DNA of 64,000 nucleotides from Prostheceraeus crozeri (GCA_907163375.1 CAJQUW010001793.1:372001-436000), one strand, 5' to 3'; positions 38,581-52,944 are shown, numbered from the stretch's first letter. The notes: generated by a model not told the origin, from the sequence alone. Translations and numbers: made by a program.

Positions 38581-40689
38581 TATGTTCTAAACATAGCAAT
38601 AAGAATAAAATGAAGTAAGCGATAAATCAAATCGTCATGAAAAAGATGTGCGGACTCTAGCCTGGATAGAGACAGTGGCAACCACTTTTCTTCCAAGAAT
38701 AATTGCGCAGTTAGATTCTGACGAAGCGATAGTTTTTAAAGTCTGATACACTAAGCTTGAATGCCTTGAAGTCTCTTAAGTTCTTTGAGGCACGTCCACT
38801 GAATAAATAATTCCAATAGTATGATGATGCGTTTACTTTCACAATCAGTAATCTTGAGTATTCGCTGAAAAGCGAATGTATCTTCCACAATGATCTCAGA
38901 GTGTAAAAACAGAAAGTAGATAATTATAAACGTGACTGAACATCGTCTGATCAAAGCCGACACCAAGATATCTTGCAGAATCAGATACTTGAATGATGGA
39001 TGTGTGATTGTTAATAACTGTCTTACAATAATTTAAATCGCGTGAAATTGTATCATTGTGAACAGAATATGTACTCTATGCCGAATATTCTTTCTGAAAT
39101 TTCCATCTTCATTTCGTTCTTTATCTCCAATTTCATGTCAGAATGACAGCACTGATGCACTTCTTCGCTTCAGTCGTTTTTATATCCGTTTGATGTCTTG
39201 TTGGTCTTCTGATGGAATGTTGAGAGCAGAGCTATGCAATATTAATCCCTATAGGAGATGAAGGCGTATGAGACTGCGCATTGTTGCTTTTGCTCATGGA
39301 ATGAAGTGAAGTTCAATTTTGGATGTCAGATGAGATACAAATATGTGATAGTAATGTACTTCATTGATTTTCTTTTACTAGCGGAGATAATTTTCATAGC
39401 AATTATATTGACTTATAAGCTATTGATTCAGTTGAATTACTGAGATTAAACTGTGTAAAGTAGGGATGCGCACTAACCGCTCCTGCTCTCTCCGGTGCAC
39501 CGAAAATTTTAAAAAGTTGCACTGAAGCACGTATTAAAGTATAGGCGAAATGTGAATTGTTTCGCGTTCTAGGTTGCCGTGTAGTAGTCAATTAAAGCTT
39601 CAAAATCTTGAAGGAATTTTCTCTATCCTTCGTAATAAATCTTCATGTTTTCTAGAATTCAATGCAAATTTTATAGAGTAGGTACTAGAAAAAATTCTAA
39701 TAGTGCCAGAGAATTTGAAACAGACTTGCATCGTCCTCCTTTAATATGATTTTGCAATACTTGCAGGTGACTCTCATCATAGTCAACTTGTACGTCTCCA
39801 TGGTAGCTTATATGGAATTCTTTAAAACTGGATGAAAATAGAAATCATTTAGATGTGCAACAAAAAAATGGTAAAAGCAGCTTAATTAGAATAAGTGAGA
39901 AAATCCATTTCAATAGTTCATTATGCTTTTCCCGTGATTCACATCAATGATAAGTAGTTCCGGTCGTACATTTCATTGTGCGTAGATTTGATGAGCAAAT
40001 ACAAATAAATTTGATCTTGAGAGCAAAGTTGATCTTTTATAGTTCAACAAAGGGCATCTGTCAGAATTTGAGAGGACCTGAAACGCAAAACAAGCTCACA
40101 CTATGAAAGCTCGTTATCAATTTTGAATATGATTTCATTATCAAGCATCCATACAAAAATCATAGTATGAGAAACGGATGCCCATCTTTGCGCATGATTT
40201 TGCCATGCATAAAATAAGAATTAAATATTAATTGGATTTCGGCAATTTTTGAAGTAGCTGTGTAATGAATTTCTTTGAGATTTCTTTTATTCGATTAATG
40301 GTAGTCTAATTTCGAATTTTTCAATGGAAAATGTAAGCAATATTCAAGTAGTGTTTGTGGTAGGGTGAAGATAAGTCTGCTTTCCATTAAACTAAGTTTG
40401 TGTAAACTCCAACTGATGAATTTTTTTTGCCTTGCGCTATAAAAGTCACTGAAGCAACTTTCGGCCTTGAAGCTGAGGAAAATTCGGATATTATTCCGCT
40501 TCATTGTCCATTTGTAGTCAGAGAGTGTACCACACATTTTCATAAATTAATTTTCAGGAAATCATACTTCAGATCGGATCAGTTATGGCGTGCATGCAGT
40601 CTTGCAACCATTCTTGAATCCTTACATGAAACTAACCTGACACTCTTCGTCATTCAATGTTCGAGGTGAAGCTCGTGCAGGGAGGCATT
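38581..40689. other. No recognised feature
   Basis: Short frames only; no transposon ends or domains recognised. Confidence 0.35.
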
Positions 40690-41130
40690 GTAAGGCAAGA
40701 ACACCACGGCAGAGCTCAATCCTCCTACGTACCTTAGAACAAAAAGAAGAAATCCCCAAAAAATGAGCGAGAAAAACAAATTGTGAAGCATTTAACGATT
40801 GAGACAAGTCGCTCATATTGCCCAGAATCAAAATAAAATGAAGTGGAAAAAAAACATGAACGGGAAAAGAAAAAGGCGATCCTCTTTATGATTGATCAAA
40901 GCAAGTCTCTCACTCAGACCATCAGAATACAGAAAAATAGGTTCCGTAAAAATTGGAGCGGGAAAAAGAAAACGTCGAACCTTTGATCGAGATCAAATAA
41001 ATTCTCCTAAAACAAGAGCAAGAAAAAGGAAATCTCGAGCATTTAGCCATCGAGACACGTCTCTTCGCTGCCCAGAATCCGGATAGAACGAATTGGAGAA
41101 ATATCCAAAAATTGGACGGCAAAAAGCGGT
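40690..41130. repeat. Degenerate tandem repeat (~70-100-bp units)
   Basis: Units share the order GAGC(A/G)(A/G)GAAAAAG, then a TTGATCGAGA- or ATTGAGACAAGTC-like block and GCCCAGAATC. Copies lie near 40769, 40860, 40955 and 41025. They differ too much for an exact consensus by eye. Confidence 0.5.
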
Positions 41131-42849
41131 CGATGCGCAGAATCAAGAAACAATAAATGGGGTACTTTCTCAAAAAATACATGGGTTTTCCTCGACAATG
41201 TTGTCCACTAGGTATTGGACAGGTTGAAAATAGTGAAAGCGTTGATTGCCATCACATTCAGCATGTATTGCAGCCTAAGTGCACCACAGACCATCTGCTC
41301 ACTCTAACCTTGTGGCAGTAAGTTGTACACATTTTATTGACCACATCCACGCCAGTTTATGGCTTTGTTGTATTACAATTGCTCTTTTTCTTTCCACCAA
41401 GTTGTGCTTCAACTATGTGGTGCTTCGTGGAGATCATTCTGCAGCGAGCCTCTCAAGACCAGGCTCGGATTATTTGATAGGAAAAGTGACAGTTTGAAAA
41501 TGCTTTCTCTACATGCTTGAAGTGCGCTCGTCGCTGCATGCTTTCTTCGATCAAATACTCCCAAATGGCTTTCAATAACCATCGAATGTAATTCAGTTCG
41601 CTTGTTTATTCGTGACATATCGATAATAAATATGTGCAAATAAATTGTCACGACGGAATTTGACACTAGAATCAAACATGCTTGGTACAATTTCAGAAAT
41701 GGGAAAGGGTTGGCACCACCTCTGGTAGCCTAAGGGTTAACATTGCGATTGCGCAGTCGTTCAGGGGAAATCTATACATTTACATACAACGCTTGCACAT
41801 TTTTGGAGCTTAGTGATATATCGTATTTCGTAGTCTATCTAATGAGTAATGAACGGTATGCTGGGATTTCAGACTTTTCATCTCGGACTTTAGACTTTTG
41901 ATATGCTGATTTGATGATCACAGCACTATCATGAAATCCTGTTATCATAGCCAACTGATCGTACGATAATCCTGATATATCAACTTAAATACGAGCATGA
42001 AGCTGCATCAGAGAAATTTAGCTTCATTCATGTGCCATTATCAGTTGACATGTCTTCAAGCTAATTTTCCTGCAACCAGAAATCCTCCGTCAATGACTGG
42101 TTGCTACTTCCCGTTCGCTTATCAATGATTCACAGTTGGAAAACAGGTAACAGTGACCACATTTGTAAATAAGTTTTGATGTCCTTGTGTTTGCACTTTA
42201 CGATGAGTGACAATACATGTATATTTTGTGACTTGCTACGACTTCAGGAGTTGTGGAAGTCTTTTTTAGTGGAAAGACCTCTTCTTGAATCATAAATGAA
42301 TATCATTCTAAGCGAGTGAATGAATGATTTATGGTATGCTTCGGAACCATAAGGAAACGGTAATGAGTAATCAAATTTAGGTCTGTGGTGACGCCGTTGT
42401 AGCTGCCTGTCAACGTGAATTTGTCTTGCACTGAATAACTTCAGCCACCATTAATCATAGAATTGCCATTTTTTGTAAGTCATTTGTGCTTTCTTACCAT
42501 ATCACAGTGACGAATGTCCAGTCAGCATCATATCTGATAGGAATAATGTATTGAGTCCGCAACGCATTCCATGATTTATTCGAATTATCATTGCGAGGCT
42601 TTCGAATCGTCCTTGAGTAACCAGGAATTACCAATTTGATAAGGATTAGCATTTTCGCAATTTATGCTGGTTCCAACGCGATTGAGAAATAATAACTTTC
42701 GTTGGTGATTAAACCGTGAATATGTGAAAGAAATTTTGGCAGCCTCATATAAAGCTGATTTTTTAAATATCTAGCACGGAAAAGTATCTGCACGAACGTA
42801 TCCGAGACCAGCGCAAACGTGTGCATCTACAAAAATTGGTTAAGTAGAC
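41131..42849. other. No recognised feature
   Basis: No coding motif or repeat structure recognised. Confidence 0.35.
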
Positions 42850-43410
42850 GTTATGATTATAGGCGATTATGGAGTATGATGAAGTGTGTGGGTGATTTCG
42901 TGTGTTGCATGCAGGCGATGTGTGAGGTAAAGGGTGATCTACTGTGTCGGCTGCAAGAGATGGATTAATGTTCAGGCATTAAGAAGTACACTGAAAGATA
43001 GATCCCAGCTTCTTATGTAGGAAGTGTCGGAACAACTACCCATGTCCAGAATGGCTAGACGTGCTTGGTCAATCGGTTGGCTGCAGTGATGCTGTCACGA
43101 CGAGAGTCATGAGTGCCTTGAAGAATTTTCGAGAGCTATTTCCCTTGAGAACAGCTGCGCTGCATTCCATTTAGAGCTCGAAGGCGTGTTTTCGTATCTA
43201 CAGATGACCTTAAGAGACGGCTTGGCATTCATCGATTGGAAGCGGTCGGTCGATGAGGTAGACTCGGTTGGCATGGTCATGTGCAAATAATGCAAGAGGA
43301 TTCACTGGCCAAAAAAGTAATATTAAAAATCGAAATGCGTGGAATATTGCCATCAGACCGGACCATCACTCGCAACGGGGGGATGGACGAAAAACGTGGG
43401 AAGAGGGAGC
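42850..43410 (+). pseudogene. RTE-type LINE fragment (zinc-knuckle and C-terminal domain)
   Basis: Near 42940-43020, shifted frames read IYCVGCKRWIN, SGIKK and a CRKC-like segment, the zinc module after the RT of RTE-type ORFs. Near 43200-43300 the frame reads DDLKRRLGIHRLEAVGR, then RLGWHGHVQIM and LAKKVILKIEMRGI, the typical C-terminal domain. Multiple frameshifts. Confidence 0.55.
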
Positions 43411-45066
43411 TTACCGGTGACGTTTACGTTATTTGATGCAATATCAGGAGTTGTTTAAGTTAACGCCATTTTTACTAAAGCTTGATCATGGAAGGAATTA
43501 TGTTTATACATTGTATTGTTGATATTGGTGCATACACGTAGTTTAAGTTCTCAGTATTTGTGTGGGCAATTGATGAGATGAGAACGAAGTGGTCTCTTTC
43601 GTCAAAATAATACTTTCATTCATGAAGGTACACTCTTTCCTTGAATAGACACCCTGAAATGTCAATTTAACCACGATTGACCGCTTAACCACTTTCACTA
43701 CGGATTTTGATTATCTCACTTACATTATAGTAAAATGTGAAACAGTGACAGACATGTTTATCATAAAGCGCATGCGTTAATTCGCACAGAATATCGTGTT
43801 ATGGCAGAAGAGAATAGCGCGACATTGTCGGTCTTATCTTATGGTTGCTGCTTTGTATCAGGACATGGATTTGTCCTAAGGCGAGCTGACCTATAAAGGC
43901 GCAATTAAGCATGTGACAAATGCAACTTGCGTTGATAATCATATAAGGATGCATTTAACACTAGAAGCTTTAATCACATAGATAAAGCTTCGGTTGGGAA
44001 TTTGAAGATAAAAAAATTGTGTAAAGCGTGTAAATATTTTTGACATTGTAAAAATTGGATGATGCGTTTACTATTCATATTTCGATTTTGTATGCAGTGT
44101 CGATGAAGCAATCATGAAAACATCACCGTTTCCCCCTACGTTTCCCCAAGTTAAAATGGTATAAAAAATCGGCAAATGATTAAAATTTGAAAAAAGTAAA
44201 AGGATGTCTTCAAGTGAACAAGCGCTAACTTTTTGTAAGCCCACCTAGTCAGGCAGAATCTCAAATAACAAGAATGTAAGAAAAAAAAATAATGGCCCCA
44301 GAATAAAAAACAATGAAATATCCCAGCTTAGTTAAGCAACATCCCCGATTGTTTGTAGCAAAGCTGTGCACACCAGTGAGAATTTAAATCATTGTTGTCA
44401 TTGCGATTGATTTAAATATGCAGACCCTGATAATTAAAAATGAAAGCGCTTTTCATCTCTTATACAGGAAAATAAAGTAATTTAAATTTAATTATTGCTC
44501 TGTCATCTGCTGTGGTCGTAGTATTTCAAATGCCGTAGATATTCCTTACACGCAAATTTTATTGCGTGCATTTATTGCTCTTGAAGTGTTGATTATTTTT
44601 CCAATGATTGTCAAATCTCGTAATTGGCTAAACCATGGATTATAAAGGTGAAGGAATGATAGTCTTGTTGACATATTACGAAACGTGAACAGCACAATGA
44701 TGCTAGGATGATACATAAGAGGATTATGGTAAGAAGATGAAAGATTGATGGGTTGTCATAATTGCAGGTAAGAGACGATATTCAATTGGGATTGAATCAA
44801 GTAAAGAACGTAGTAGTCGTGTAATAATCTGAGACAATCTAGCAATCTTAGTAATCGAAAGTTGGATGACAAATCATATCTTGACAGAGAATCGAATGAG
44901 TCGGCTGTACTAATCTGGAAGCATAGATAAGTCTAGTCTGAAAGGTATCCACAGAGAAAGATGTCAAATTATAGATATCAATTTTATCTTTTTACTAAAA
45001 TGGCATGACCAGGAGTCACTTTGATGAATGAAAGAGAGCAGGTGCTTTGATAAGTGGGGAGAATTT
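43411..45066. other. No recognised feature
   Basis: AT-rich, short frames; nothing recognised. Confidence 0.35.
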
Positions 45067-45212
45067 TTATATGAGTTTTGGAAGTCCCCATATCTGATGT
45101 AGATAAAGCAACAGAGCGAGCGTTTTCGACAACGGTTGTCGAAAGCGCTCGTTCTTTTGAAAAGCTGTTTGATCATTGATGTACATCAGATATGGGGGAC
45201 TTCCAGAACTCG
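45067..45212. repeat. Nested fold-back element
   Basis: Outer arms: GAGTTTTGGAAGTCCCCATA at 45073 pairs with TATGGGGGACTTCCAGAACT ending near 45211. Inner perfect hairpin: GAGCGAGCGTTTTCGACAAC (45114-45133) is opposed by GTTGTCGAAAGCGCTCGTTC. Confidence 0.8.
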
Positions 45213-45413
45213 TTTAGTAGAGAACATGTGTTTATTTCGGGCTGACATTCAATACATAACAAAACATTTGTGTTACGTAGAACGATTTTAGAAACTTAAT
45301 CTAGGTTTTTGAACGGTTTGGCATATTGACATATTTACTGCTTTCAGAGTTTTGGAATTAAATTTCGTAAAGGAAAATATCATAGCGTGATAAAAGACAA
45401 GTAATTATGCATG

Positions 45414-46435
45414 CCACTTAGCGGAAACCCATTTACCGGAAAGTACCTTAACTGAAGTTTCGGCCGCTGTCTCGTGTCGTTTATCCATGATGTTATATGC
45501 AAATAACGCAGACCAGCATGTACTATATAGTAAATACATACCATATGGTCAACAGCGTTGTTCACTTATTTTATTTATATAAGAATAAGATTTTATTTAT
45601 ATTTTGAAGTAAAATGATAACGGAAAGCATGCAAAATTGTCACAACAAGCTTTTATTCTAAATATTGAATAACTAATAGTCTAAATATAGTCTAACTATA
45701 GTCTAAATAACTCAAACTCATTTCTGATGCAGTTGGCATCCGACAACGTCGAAATATTGTTCGAATGAGCCGTTACCACTTTCGAAGTCAATTTTTTTAA
45801 CTTGCGAATTCTTTCATCGAGGTTTCTATGCTTTTCATAATGTCTTGTCAACATTTCGCAAATATATTAATAAATTACAGACCTAGAAATTGACAAAAGG
45901 AGATGATCCCCTCCTTGAAATGGCTTCAAACGATCTATCGTTGTTAACACCTTTGATCAAGTCTGCAAATATGACGTCATACTGAACAATGCAAAAACTC
46001 ATTTACTCCTATTGTCTTTCAACTAGCACATCCATGAAGCTAACTTTATCACTGGACCATAATTTTAAGGCTAGCAAGACATTGCATAATCAAAGCAAAA
46101 TGCTTTAAGTGGAATTAGCTTGATTAATTGCAATGAGAATAAAATAAAGAGTCTGTAAATGAGGAAGTGAAAGAATTTAATTTTATCTCCATTGCCACAC
46201 ATCTATTGATCTAATATTATGCAAAATTGCAGCAGTTTTGAATACTTAAATATAATAACTTCTATGTCTTAAACATCAAATTTTTGTTGTACTAAATTAA
46301 AACATTAAATTCTGTATAGTATCTGCCGGGCTGCGCTATTTGCACATGTTAACATGATGGATAAACGACACGAAACATTGACCGAGACTTTCCGGTAAAT
46401 GGACTTTGCGTTGAGTTGATTTCCACTTAGTGGGG
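45414..46435. mobile_element. Non-autonomous element with ~100-bp inverted ends
   Basis: The left end CCACTTAGCGGAAACCCATT and the right end (reverse complement CCACTAAGTGGAAATCAACT) are inverted. Pairing continues through TTTACCGGAAAGT, CGTGTCGTTTATCCAT and GCAAATA to about 45516 and 46325, with gaps. No transposase recognised inside. Target duplication unclear. Confidence 0.6.
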
Positions 46436-46799
46436 TGAAATCATGCTTAGGAATTTATGTTTATCGCTCCATGCAAATCAAGGTGCACTTTTGATACATA
46501 CACACTTTTGAAGAAGACTCATCATCTTTTACTACATCCCTATAACTGTCACACTGTCAAAGATCACACTCTTATCTAACTAATCGATTGAAGATAATAT
46601 GAGCATTTATTTTAAGGAACTGTTCGTGATTTCATGAGTATTTCACGAGTGATTTCACTGTGTATGTTTTGTTTAGTACAAGTAGTGCACATTAACTTAG
46701 AAATGACTTCAGATACATGAAACTTCTGTGCAAGAAATTAGCTAAATCTATCAACAAACATCAAGTTAAACGCAGAAGAAGATTGAGTGTTAGTATTAT

Positions 46800-47330
46800 T
46801 CACCAATTTACACAAACAACATCCGGAATGAAGGCAATCTTCTGCGCCGTCAAATAGTCATGATCGCTCTCACCAACCATTCGCAAACCCCGAGGCTGCG
46901 TAAAGCCCAACTCACAACAAGGCGAGGGACACGATCGAAGGCCTTCTCGAGGTCGACAAAGGCCAGGTGCAGGCTTCTCTTCTTTTCGAGGTACCTTCTT
47001 TTCGAATATCTTCAATACTTGGTTCATGAGTTTGATGGCTCTATATGAATTGAATGATTCCGGATCGCCTTTGTCTTTGAATTATAGAATGATGACGCTT
47101 CTTTGCCAATCAGATGGAATACTTTCTTTCACGAGGATAACATTGAACAGATTTGTTAGCCAGTTTACCGCGATATCACCCGAAGCTTCAGTCATTTCGA
47201 GAACGACACCGGAAGGTCCTGGAGTCCAGAGAGCGATGTTCCAAATCTTGTGTCAGCTCGTGCATTTTCGTTTGTTGAGCGCATCACACTACCTGCCGTG
47301 ACTTACGTCTAACCTCGCGATAGCGTTCGT
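46800..47330 (-). pseudogene. RTE-type LINE RT fragment
   Basis: On the minus strand the RT entry reads KGDPESFNSYRAIKLMNQVL then KIFEKK, and in a shifted frame VDLEKAFDRVPRLVVSWALR, the RTE signature around the first catalytic Asp. Upstream (47060-47330) only degraded linker is seen. It is truncated before the YADD block. Confidence 0.7.
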
Positions 47331-48041
47331 GGTCAGCCTCCTTACCTGACTTTCGACACTCGGAATGCAAATGCTTCTTCTAGTGATGTGAAATTAAATG
47401 TGATATAATAATTCGTGAAAATAATAATGTGACATAATAATGATGTCACATATTATTAATCTATGTGAAATTTATTTTGAAAACTTGAACAGTCACATGT
47501 TTTGCCATTATCCTAAAAAAAGACGACTGGCATGCCTGTCAATTCTTGATTATCGTTGAGACAAGAAGTCTTTCAAGTCCACAAAACAAACGAAGGACCT
47601 GATTTATGATTTCATGGTTCTTAAGCATTTGCTCTGCATTTCAGTTTTCCGTCCGGATATTTATGCACAAATTTTGCTTTGGTTGAAGCTTACATTGTGT
47701 ATTGACCAATGACTGCTTTGTCCTCGGTGATTAAATGACATAACGAAGACAACCGTTTATCACCTATGAACGATATGTTTGTCAGACAAAGATAGCTGCT
47801 ATCATTATGCACATTCATTTACAATATGTCGACACAACGATTTTAATATTCTAGATCATTTATATTTTGATTTCCTAAAATGGAGATTGTGTCTGTGTGA
47901 CTCATAATGGACACGTTTTTAAGGAAACTTATTGTTCCTTTATTCTTGTCGACTATCTGCTCCTTTTTATCGGAGAAAATGTAATACAGCTGCGATGTCG
48001 GACACACATCTTGATCAAATTTGCAGTCAAGTCATTAGTTT

Positions 48042-48585
48042 GGTCACCGGTAAATTCATCCCTCGGAAATTTCATCCCCGGAAATTTCATCCCTCGGAAA
48101 TCTCATCCCCAGTAAATTTCATCCCATTAATACTACAAAGTATGTCATGATCACCATGATGTAAATTGTGTATTACATGTCACAATGGGAAAACATGTTA
48201 CAATCCTATTATGTCCCCAGGAAAGTTGATAAATTCAATTTTTCATCAAATATTTTCTACATCAAAATACCATTTAGAGAGATAATGTCTTTATCAGATT
48301 ATCTAGCTCTAGCAGATGACCACTTCACTCACACGTGTTGATAAGGCTGTTAGATAATGTCTTTCAATACTGTAATCAATATCGTTACGTACATACAATA
48401 TAACCAATGTCTTGTATACATGCACAGTATCTTATCAATACCTTTAAGCCCTTACGGTAGGCATAATATTAACATACAATGCATAATATATAATATTGCT
48501 ACAATAATAGCAAACCGAAGATTGAATTGTCCGAGGGATGAAATTTCCGGGGATGAAATTTCCGAGGGATGAATTTACCGCACGC
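48042..48585. mobile_element. MULE-like MITE with 9-bp target duplication
   Basis: CATTAGTTT occurs at 48033-48041 and 48586-48594. The ends are inverted: CGGTAAATTCATCCCTCGGA (from 48048) and its inverse ending at 48580, each followed by one or two more AAATTTCATCCC(C/T)-CGG blocks. A 9-bp duplication fits Mutator-like elements. The interior has no gene. Confidence 0.6.
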
Positions 48586-49852
48586 CATTAGTTTCTGCCA
48601 CATTTCTAGCACTCAAAATAACTGCGAGTATCCTGTTCGCATAAATGGCTATCAAGAGGCTTTGCATTACAGTTCCGGTATTCCATTATGCAACTCAACG
48701 TTTATAAAGGGGATCAGAGCCTGCAATTCTCCTTTACCTTTACTAGTAACAATGAACAAACAGGTTATGTTTATTTGTTGGTTTTCACGTATTTCTTGCT
48801 ATGCCTTTTTCATACAGCGTTGTCCTATATTTCTAGACTGATGTCTATCAAGGGTTGTTTCTTTATTTATTCAATATCTAGAAACATCGAATCGACGCAA
48901 CTTCGGTGTTTAAAGGGTGATGCGCAAATTAATATTTTATCGAATCTTTTGAAGAACTACCCTTTCAAGACATCTGTAACTGTTTACCAGATAAGAAAGA
49001 TAGGTAGTCTGATAATGGCAATTATTTCATCGAGTATATCTAATCAAAATTATCTTAGACACAGATAATCACTCCAATAAACGGCGCATTTTGCTCTGAT
49101 GAAGCAGATATTCATTTCAGTTCATTACGAAGAAATATATCTCAATTGTATTTTCTGAAGCATTGTAGAATTCGGAACTATATTATCTTCACTAGTCGCC
49201 ATATGAATCTTTTTTCTTTAGCGCCAGAATTTCACAACAAAGTTTAGTAAACTCTTCCGACTCCGAGGTCGCGCGTCCTCGTACACATGTATACGATGCA
49301 TTTATGCCGGAAACCTTTGAAAACAATAACTTTTCGGAAGTGTGTGTTACTTAATCTTGAGTCTTAAGATAAATTTTTAATTGTTTAACTTCATTGTTGA
49401 ATTCTGGAAATAATGTTTTTCACATCAAAGATGCACTCGACAGCGATAAAATAACATAAATAATGATGTAAAAGTATCCCATCGGTCCTTAAGCTTCAAT
49501 TTCTCTTCCACCTTAACTTATAATATAGACTACGAGTATCTTAAAACTGAAGAAAAATGGCATCATTCGTTATGAATTCACCAACATCTAAAACTACTCC
49601 GATGTGTGCGACAGAGCCACAGTCTCTTGCTTCAAATCTCCTTGGTGCCCTATCCTGTCAGTGGCTGTTGGCTAGTCTTTTCGATTCCAGACTCCTTTAG
49701 GGCTTCTATCATCCCAACATTGATTTGATATGGTGCACAGCCTTAATTCTGATTCATGTTTGTGAAGTTGAGCATTTCTGGAAATAGAACCCTAGGATCG
49801 TCCAGAATTTTGCTCCTCACCTCCCTCATTCTCTTAGAGTTCTTCGATATAT

Positions 49853-50209
49853 TCAGACCACCTCCGTCGTATTTCGTCTTTCTAACTCTCGCTCTTCTGC
49901 GGCCACACATTCATTGTAAGTTTTTCGTGTAATTTTGCTTTTTTTGTCAACATTGTCAGTGCTTGTTTCTGAGCGCCTCAATCTTGTTTTCTCTCCCTGA
50001 ATACAGCAACGCATGCTCGTCTGAACAGATTCACTGAGAACTGTCACTTTCAAATTCAGACGAACTACACGTATTTCTGGTTTGGATTTGATTTTTTCTG
50101 ATCTTACATTACGTGACGTGACTCTAACATTCCATGTCCCTGTTTTGATGCCTTTACTATTATTTTCTTTGTCCATTCTGTGGACAAAATGTATGTTGAT
50201 TGTTGACAT
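49853..50209 (-). pseudogene. Possible LINE endonuclease N-terminus
   Basis: Near the start the frame reads GIKTGTWNVRVTS. GTWNVRT is the opening of many LINE apurinic-like endonucleases. The rest of the 118-aa frame shows no catalytic motif, so this is at best a short remnant. Confidence 0.3.
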
Positions 50210-50393
50210 TCTAAGCGCAATTATTGCACGTGCATTGTGACGCTGTCGTCCTTGATTCCATTATAATTCATTATATTTTGTCATTCTTGGTAATTTTTAA
50301 GTGGTTTTCTGTTACTTTCTACAGGATTTTCTGTCAAGGTTTGCTAACTTTCAGCTTCGGGATTCCATCTTTGAGGTATTGGAAGCTAGTCTC

Positions 50394-51501
50394 AGGGATG
50401 GTCCGATGTGACAATGTGACAATTTAGGAATCTCGAAAAAACGTGACAAAACGTGACAAATTGTGACAAAATGAAATTCTACTGAGTATTTGTCGACATT
50501 TGCCCAGGTACACCTTCGTACACAATCAATCTGTTATGAATCTACACATATGTTTAGAAAGAGCTAGGAAGTACTGTTATCGATCTGTTGACTATTAAAC
50601 CGAATCACTGTACTCGTAATTGATTTCTGCCATTATCCTTGACACTTAATTCATCAAAGGAATCTTTCTTTGTGCATAAATTAGTAGTTTCAATCTTTCG
50701 GCATCTAAGCATCGAAGTCGGTAGGTTGGGTCTCTGAGTGTTGAGGAATTTTAAGTTGGAGAATGTTTTTTGTGATTCGCTAGAATTTAGGAGGATATGT
50801 ATTAAAACCCATACGAGTTACTATTATCCTCGCTCTTTCCAAATAATGCATGTATTTTGAGTAGCGGAGACATTTTCAAGATATGGATAATTAATTCATT
50901 CTTGATTACATTTTTTGATCATTTTTTTCTATATGTAATACTGTCTTCTCTTTGCATATTATGTCAGTGATGCAATTTGTTTATAAAGTTGTTATTTTTT
51001 TGCTTTTACATTGTGGCCAAAGAAGTACAATCAAATTAGAAAAACGACATACGCTTGTAGATGCTCTCTTGGATTTTTTTGTTATTCCAATTTTTGTAAA
51101 TATAGATACGTTGTGAATTACTCTACTGTTGATATCAGCCTTTTGATCATGTACACTAGTTGGGATGGGATTGTGTACTACCTTTGATGTACACAATACG
51201 CAGGTACTAATCTTAATGATATGAAATTCAGTACAGAGGTTAAGTGAAGAGAGCTTTTCCGTCGCTGTAGCATTTAGACCGTAGAAAGAGTCGATTGATG
51301 TCTATATTTTAAGCTCCAGGTACCAAATACCAGAGATAAAGAAATAAAGGAATAGGCTTGCGCTGTGGAACTGCATTGCGCGCCTAGGATGTATTTTCAC
51401 ATGTCAAAATTGAATTTTGGTATGTGACAAAATGTGACAATTTGTCATTTCCGAAATGTGACAAAATGTGACACAAGCCCTGAAGTTGCGGACCATCCCT
51501 G
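50394..51501. mobile_element. hAT-like non-autonomous element
   Basis: The left end CAGGGATGGTCCGATGTGAC and the right end GGACCATCCCTG are inverted. TGTGACAAAATGTGAC-type subterminal repeats occur at both ends (50411-50470 and 51420-51474). TAGTCT flanks both sides directly. CAGGG-type termini and subterminal repeats point to hAT, though an exact 8-bp duplication is not clear. No transposase seen. Confidence 0.6.
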
Positions 51502-52944
51502 TAGTCTCTTAGCGGTGTCGTATAGTTTATTATCCAGGTTTGGTGCATGACGGGGACGCATCACATGCGACTTATTTGACTTTTATATGCGTCTATCCAA
51601 GACGTGGTCATTGCTCCACAGCCATCGCAGACTAAACGCGTCACTGAACTACAATCTTTCATTACCCAATTGACTTCAAACTGCAACATTGTTTGCAAAA
51701 GCTTGCTTACTGTTGCAGCAATAATCTGAATTTTCATTTACATAATCTTGCATTAACTTTCACCAAATCACATCTCATTTTTGGTAGTCACGTCCGCAGT
51801 TCGTGCATTTTTTGTAGATAAATATGAAGGGAGTTCAACAATATTATGTAATATTCAACATCATGTTTTCTATACGTTTGGGTTTATTCCGTTTTTATCT
51901 TTCTGCTCATTTTGCGTTGTTTTCATTATGAAAGGAAATTAAAAATTATCTTTATGTGACAGGTTTTAGAATTCCTCACCCAGCATGGGAACAAAAGCAT
52001 CATGCGTCAGAAAAAGAGACTGACTGTCCTTGCTATTTTGATTATATTGTATTTAATTTTCTCAAATGTGTAACTATAGCGCAATTTGTTTTCTTTTATT
52101 CTCTGATTTTATGGTGTGACTGATTAACTGATTCGATTTTCATCGCATTTAGGCTATCTAAATCTGCACCGATGATACCAAGCGCCACGAAATTTCACTT
52201 TGTTGAAATATTCGCTTGTTTCGAATGTTTCATCTATGAAGGTTTGATGTTAATACACGTACTTCAGTAGTTCATTTTCACTTTCATATCTCGGCGTGAG
52301 TAAACCTTTAATTAAGATATTTTTCTATGTTTACATATAAAGTAATGTTAGAAATACAAGCTTTTTCATGTAATTTGGTTGTCGATGAATGTTGTGTTAT
52401 TATGATGAATGTGTAAATCGACAATTTTACGCTATGTTTGGCTATGGTTGTTAGACGTGATATTTTTGTTAATTAAATAACGACGCAATTTAAAATGCCA
52501 AAAACATGTGTTAATGGATTATACACCTAATGTACTTTAAGACATGTACATACCTTTCTGTTTGCTTCTAATCATGATTCGACAATAGAATTCTGTATAA
52601 AACGTGTTTTTCAGATTTTTAATATTCTTTTAATAATTTCCTGGACTTCCAATATGATACTTGCGATGATTTATACCAGAAATTGATTTACTTGGGATCC
52701 TAGGAAACTGTTCAGTCGGTAGGTGAAGGATGAATTATAGAAGTGATTGTCATCTAAAATTCATAACTTTTGAGTCAGCCGTTTTCTTGTAAAGTTAGGG
52801 AAAGTATACTCTTAAGTTCGTGTCGCATTTTGCCTTGACTGCAGAGGATCATCAGGTACAAAAAGACAACATCGTTCTTAAGGTCATATAATCATTCTAG
52901 CAATTTCATCAGGCATAGAGGGAACAGAAAATCAATAACAGATA

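Noticed and set aside
39460-39540. hAT-like end AGGGATGCGC
   Set aside because: No inverted partner or target duplication was found.
41690-41780. tRNA-like stretch (TGGTAGCCTAAGGGTTAA)
   Set aside because: An A-box-like block is present but no proper B box or cloverleaf can be drawn.
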